From: an uncultured Phascolarctobacterium sp.
GTDB taxonomy: Bacteria; Bacillota; Negativicutes; Acidaminococcales; Acidaminococcaceae
Length of the DNA stretch: 6,379 bases
Assembly: GCA_937906915.1 (NCBI GenBank)
Contig: CALCUU010000160.1
Coordinates: forward strand, 1-6,379
Direction: 5' to 3'
The position numbers and the translations under genes are program-made. The number at the start of each line of letters is the position of its first letter. Position 1 is the stretch's first letter. The notes under the pieces were generated by a model. It saw only the letters and a list, made by a program, of their open reading frames with translations, made no database searches and was not told where the DNA came from. This document shows positions 6,170 through 6,379 of the stretch, piece by piece.

Positions 6170-6379
6170 ATGAAGAAAAGATTTTTGTTACAGCCTCTCA
6201 CAATAGGTTTGGCAGCTGCATTGTTTGCAGTACCTGTTTTTGCAGAAGAGCAATCTGAAATTGCTCAAAATGCTGCAGTGTTAGTAGAGGCTGCTAATGT
6301 GGCTATTCCTCAAGCTGAAGCTGTAGAAGAAGTTGTTCAAGCACAACCTGAAAATAGACTTGCTCAATATTTGGGTAAA
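6170..6379 (+). CDS. exported protein with signal peptide, N-terminal part only (possibly BamA/Omp85)
   Basis: The first 70 codons of a gene that runs off the right edge; the frame is open to the last base. The N-terminus is a classic Sec signal peptide: basic MKKR, a hydrophobic core (LLQPLTIGLAAALFAVPV), and a likely signal peptidase I site after VFA (residue 25). There is no lipobox cysteine. The visible mature part is an acidic, Ala/Val/Gln/Glu-rich, probably disordered segment (about residues 26-62) followed by ENRLAQYLGK. I cannot assign a family from this alone. The ending Y-x-GK resembles the lead-in to the first POTRA domain of BamA/Omp85 proteins, and in Negativicutes tamB is found in an outer-membrane gene cluster that includes bamA, so BamA is the leading guess. 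A TolC-like or other outer-membrane protein is possible. The 17-base gap suggests an operon with the gene before it. Confidence 0.7.
   Translation, partial: MKKRFLLQPLTIGLAAALFAVPVFAEEQSEIAQNAAVLVEAANVAIPQAEAVEEVVQAQPENRLAQYLGK

Overview
The window looks like chromosomal DNA from a diderm Firmicute (class Negativicutes, in the broad range of Phascolarctobacterium, Acidaminococcus or Veillonella relatives). Two things point there. There is a full-length TamB-type outer-membrane biogenesis protein, which requires a two-membrane envelope. The genes also have strong Firmicutes-style Shine-Dalgarno sites (AGGGAGG, AGGAGG) and moderate-to-low GC. The genus call is inference. All genes lie on the + strand, and I see no mobile element, RNA gene or CRISPR array.

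Layout: (1) positions 1-515 hold the 3' end of a multi-pass membrane acyltransferase of the DUF1624/HGSNAT type. (2) A spacer of about 107 bases carries an 8-bp inverted repeat over the acyltransferase stop codon. (3) Positions 623-4825 encode TamB, about 1,400 residues; a start at 623 is better supported than 611. (4) After 25 bases, 4851-5483 encodes a compact sigma-70 family factor that keeps regions 1.2, 2, a 3.2-like linker and 4 but lacks most of region 3. (5) A 174-base spacer holds a terminator-like hairpin, a perfect TATAAT box and a dyad built around that box. (6) Positions 5658-6152 encode an unrecognised single-pass membrane protein with its N-terminus predicted inside. (7) From 6170 to the window edge is the start of an exported protein with a clear signal peptide, possibly BamA/Omp85.

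How the parts may work together: TamB is a bridge-like periplasmic protein linked to outer-membrane lipid and protein homeostasis. The sigma gene is very probably co-transcribed with it. The next membrane protein has the topology of a transmembrane anti-sigma factor, though no known anti-sigma motif is visible. If the last gene is BamA, as the known outer-membrane gene cluster of Negativicutes would suggest, this is an outer-membrane assembly locus with a built-in transcriptional regulator. That regulatory reading is the most interesting hypothesis here and is inference, not something the sequence proves.
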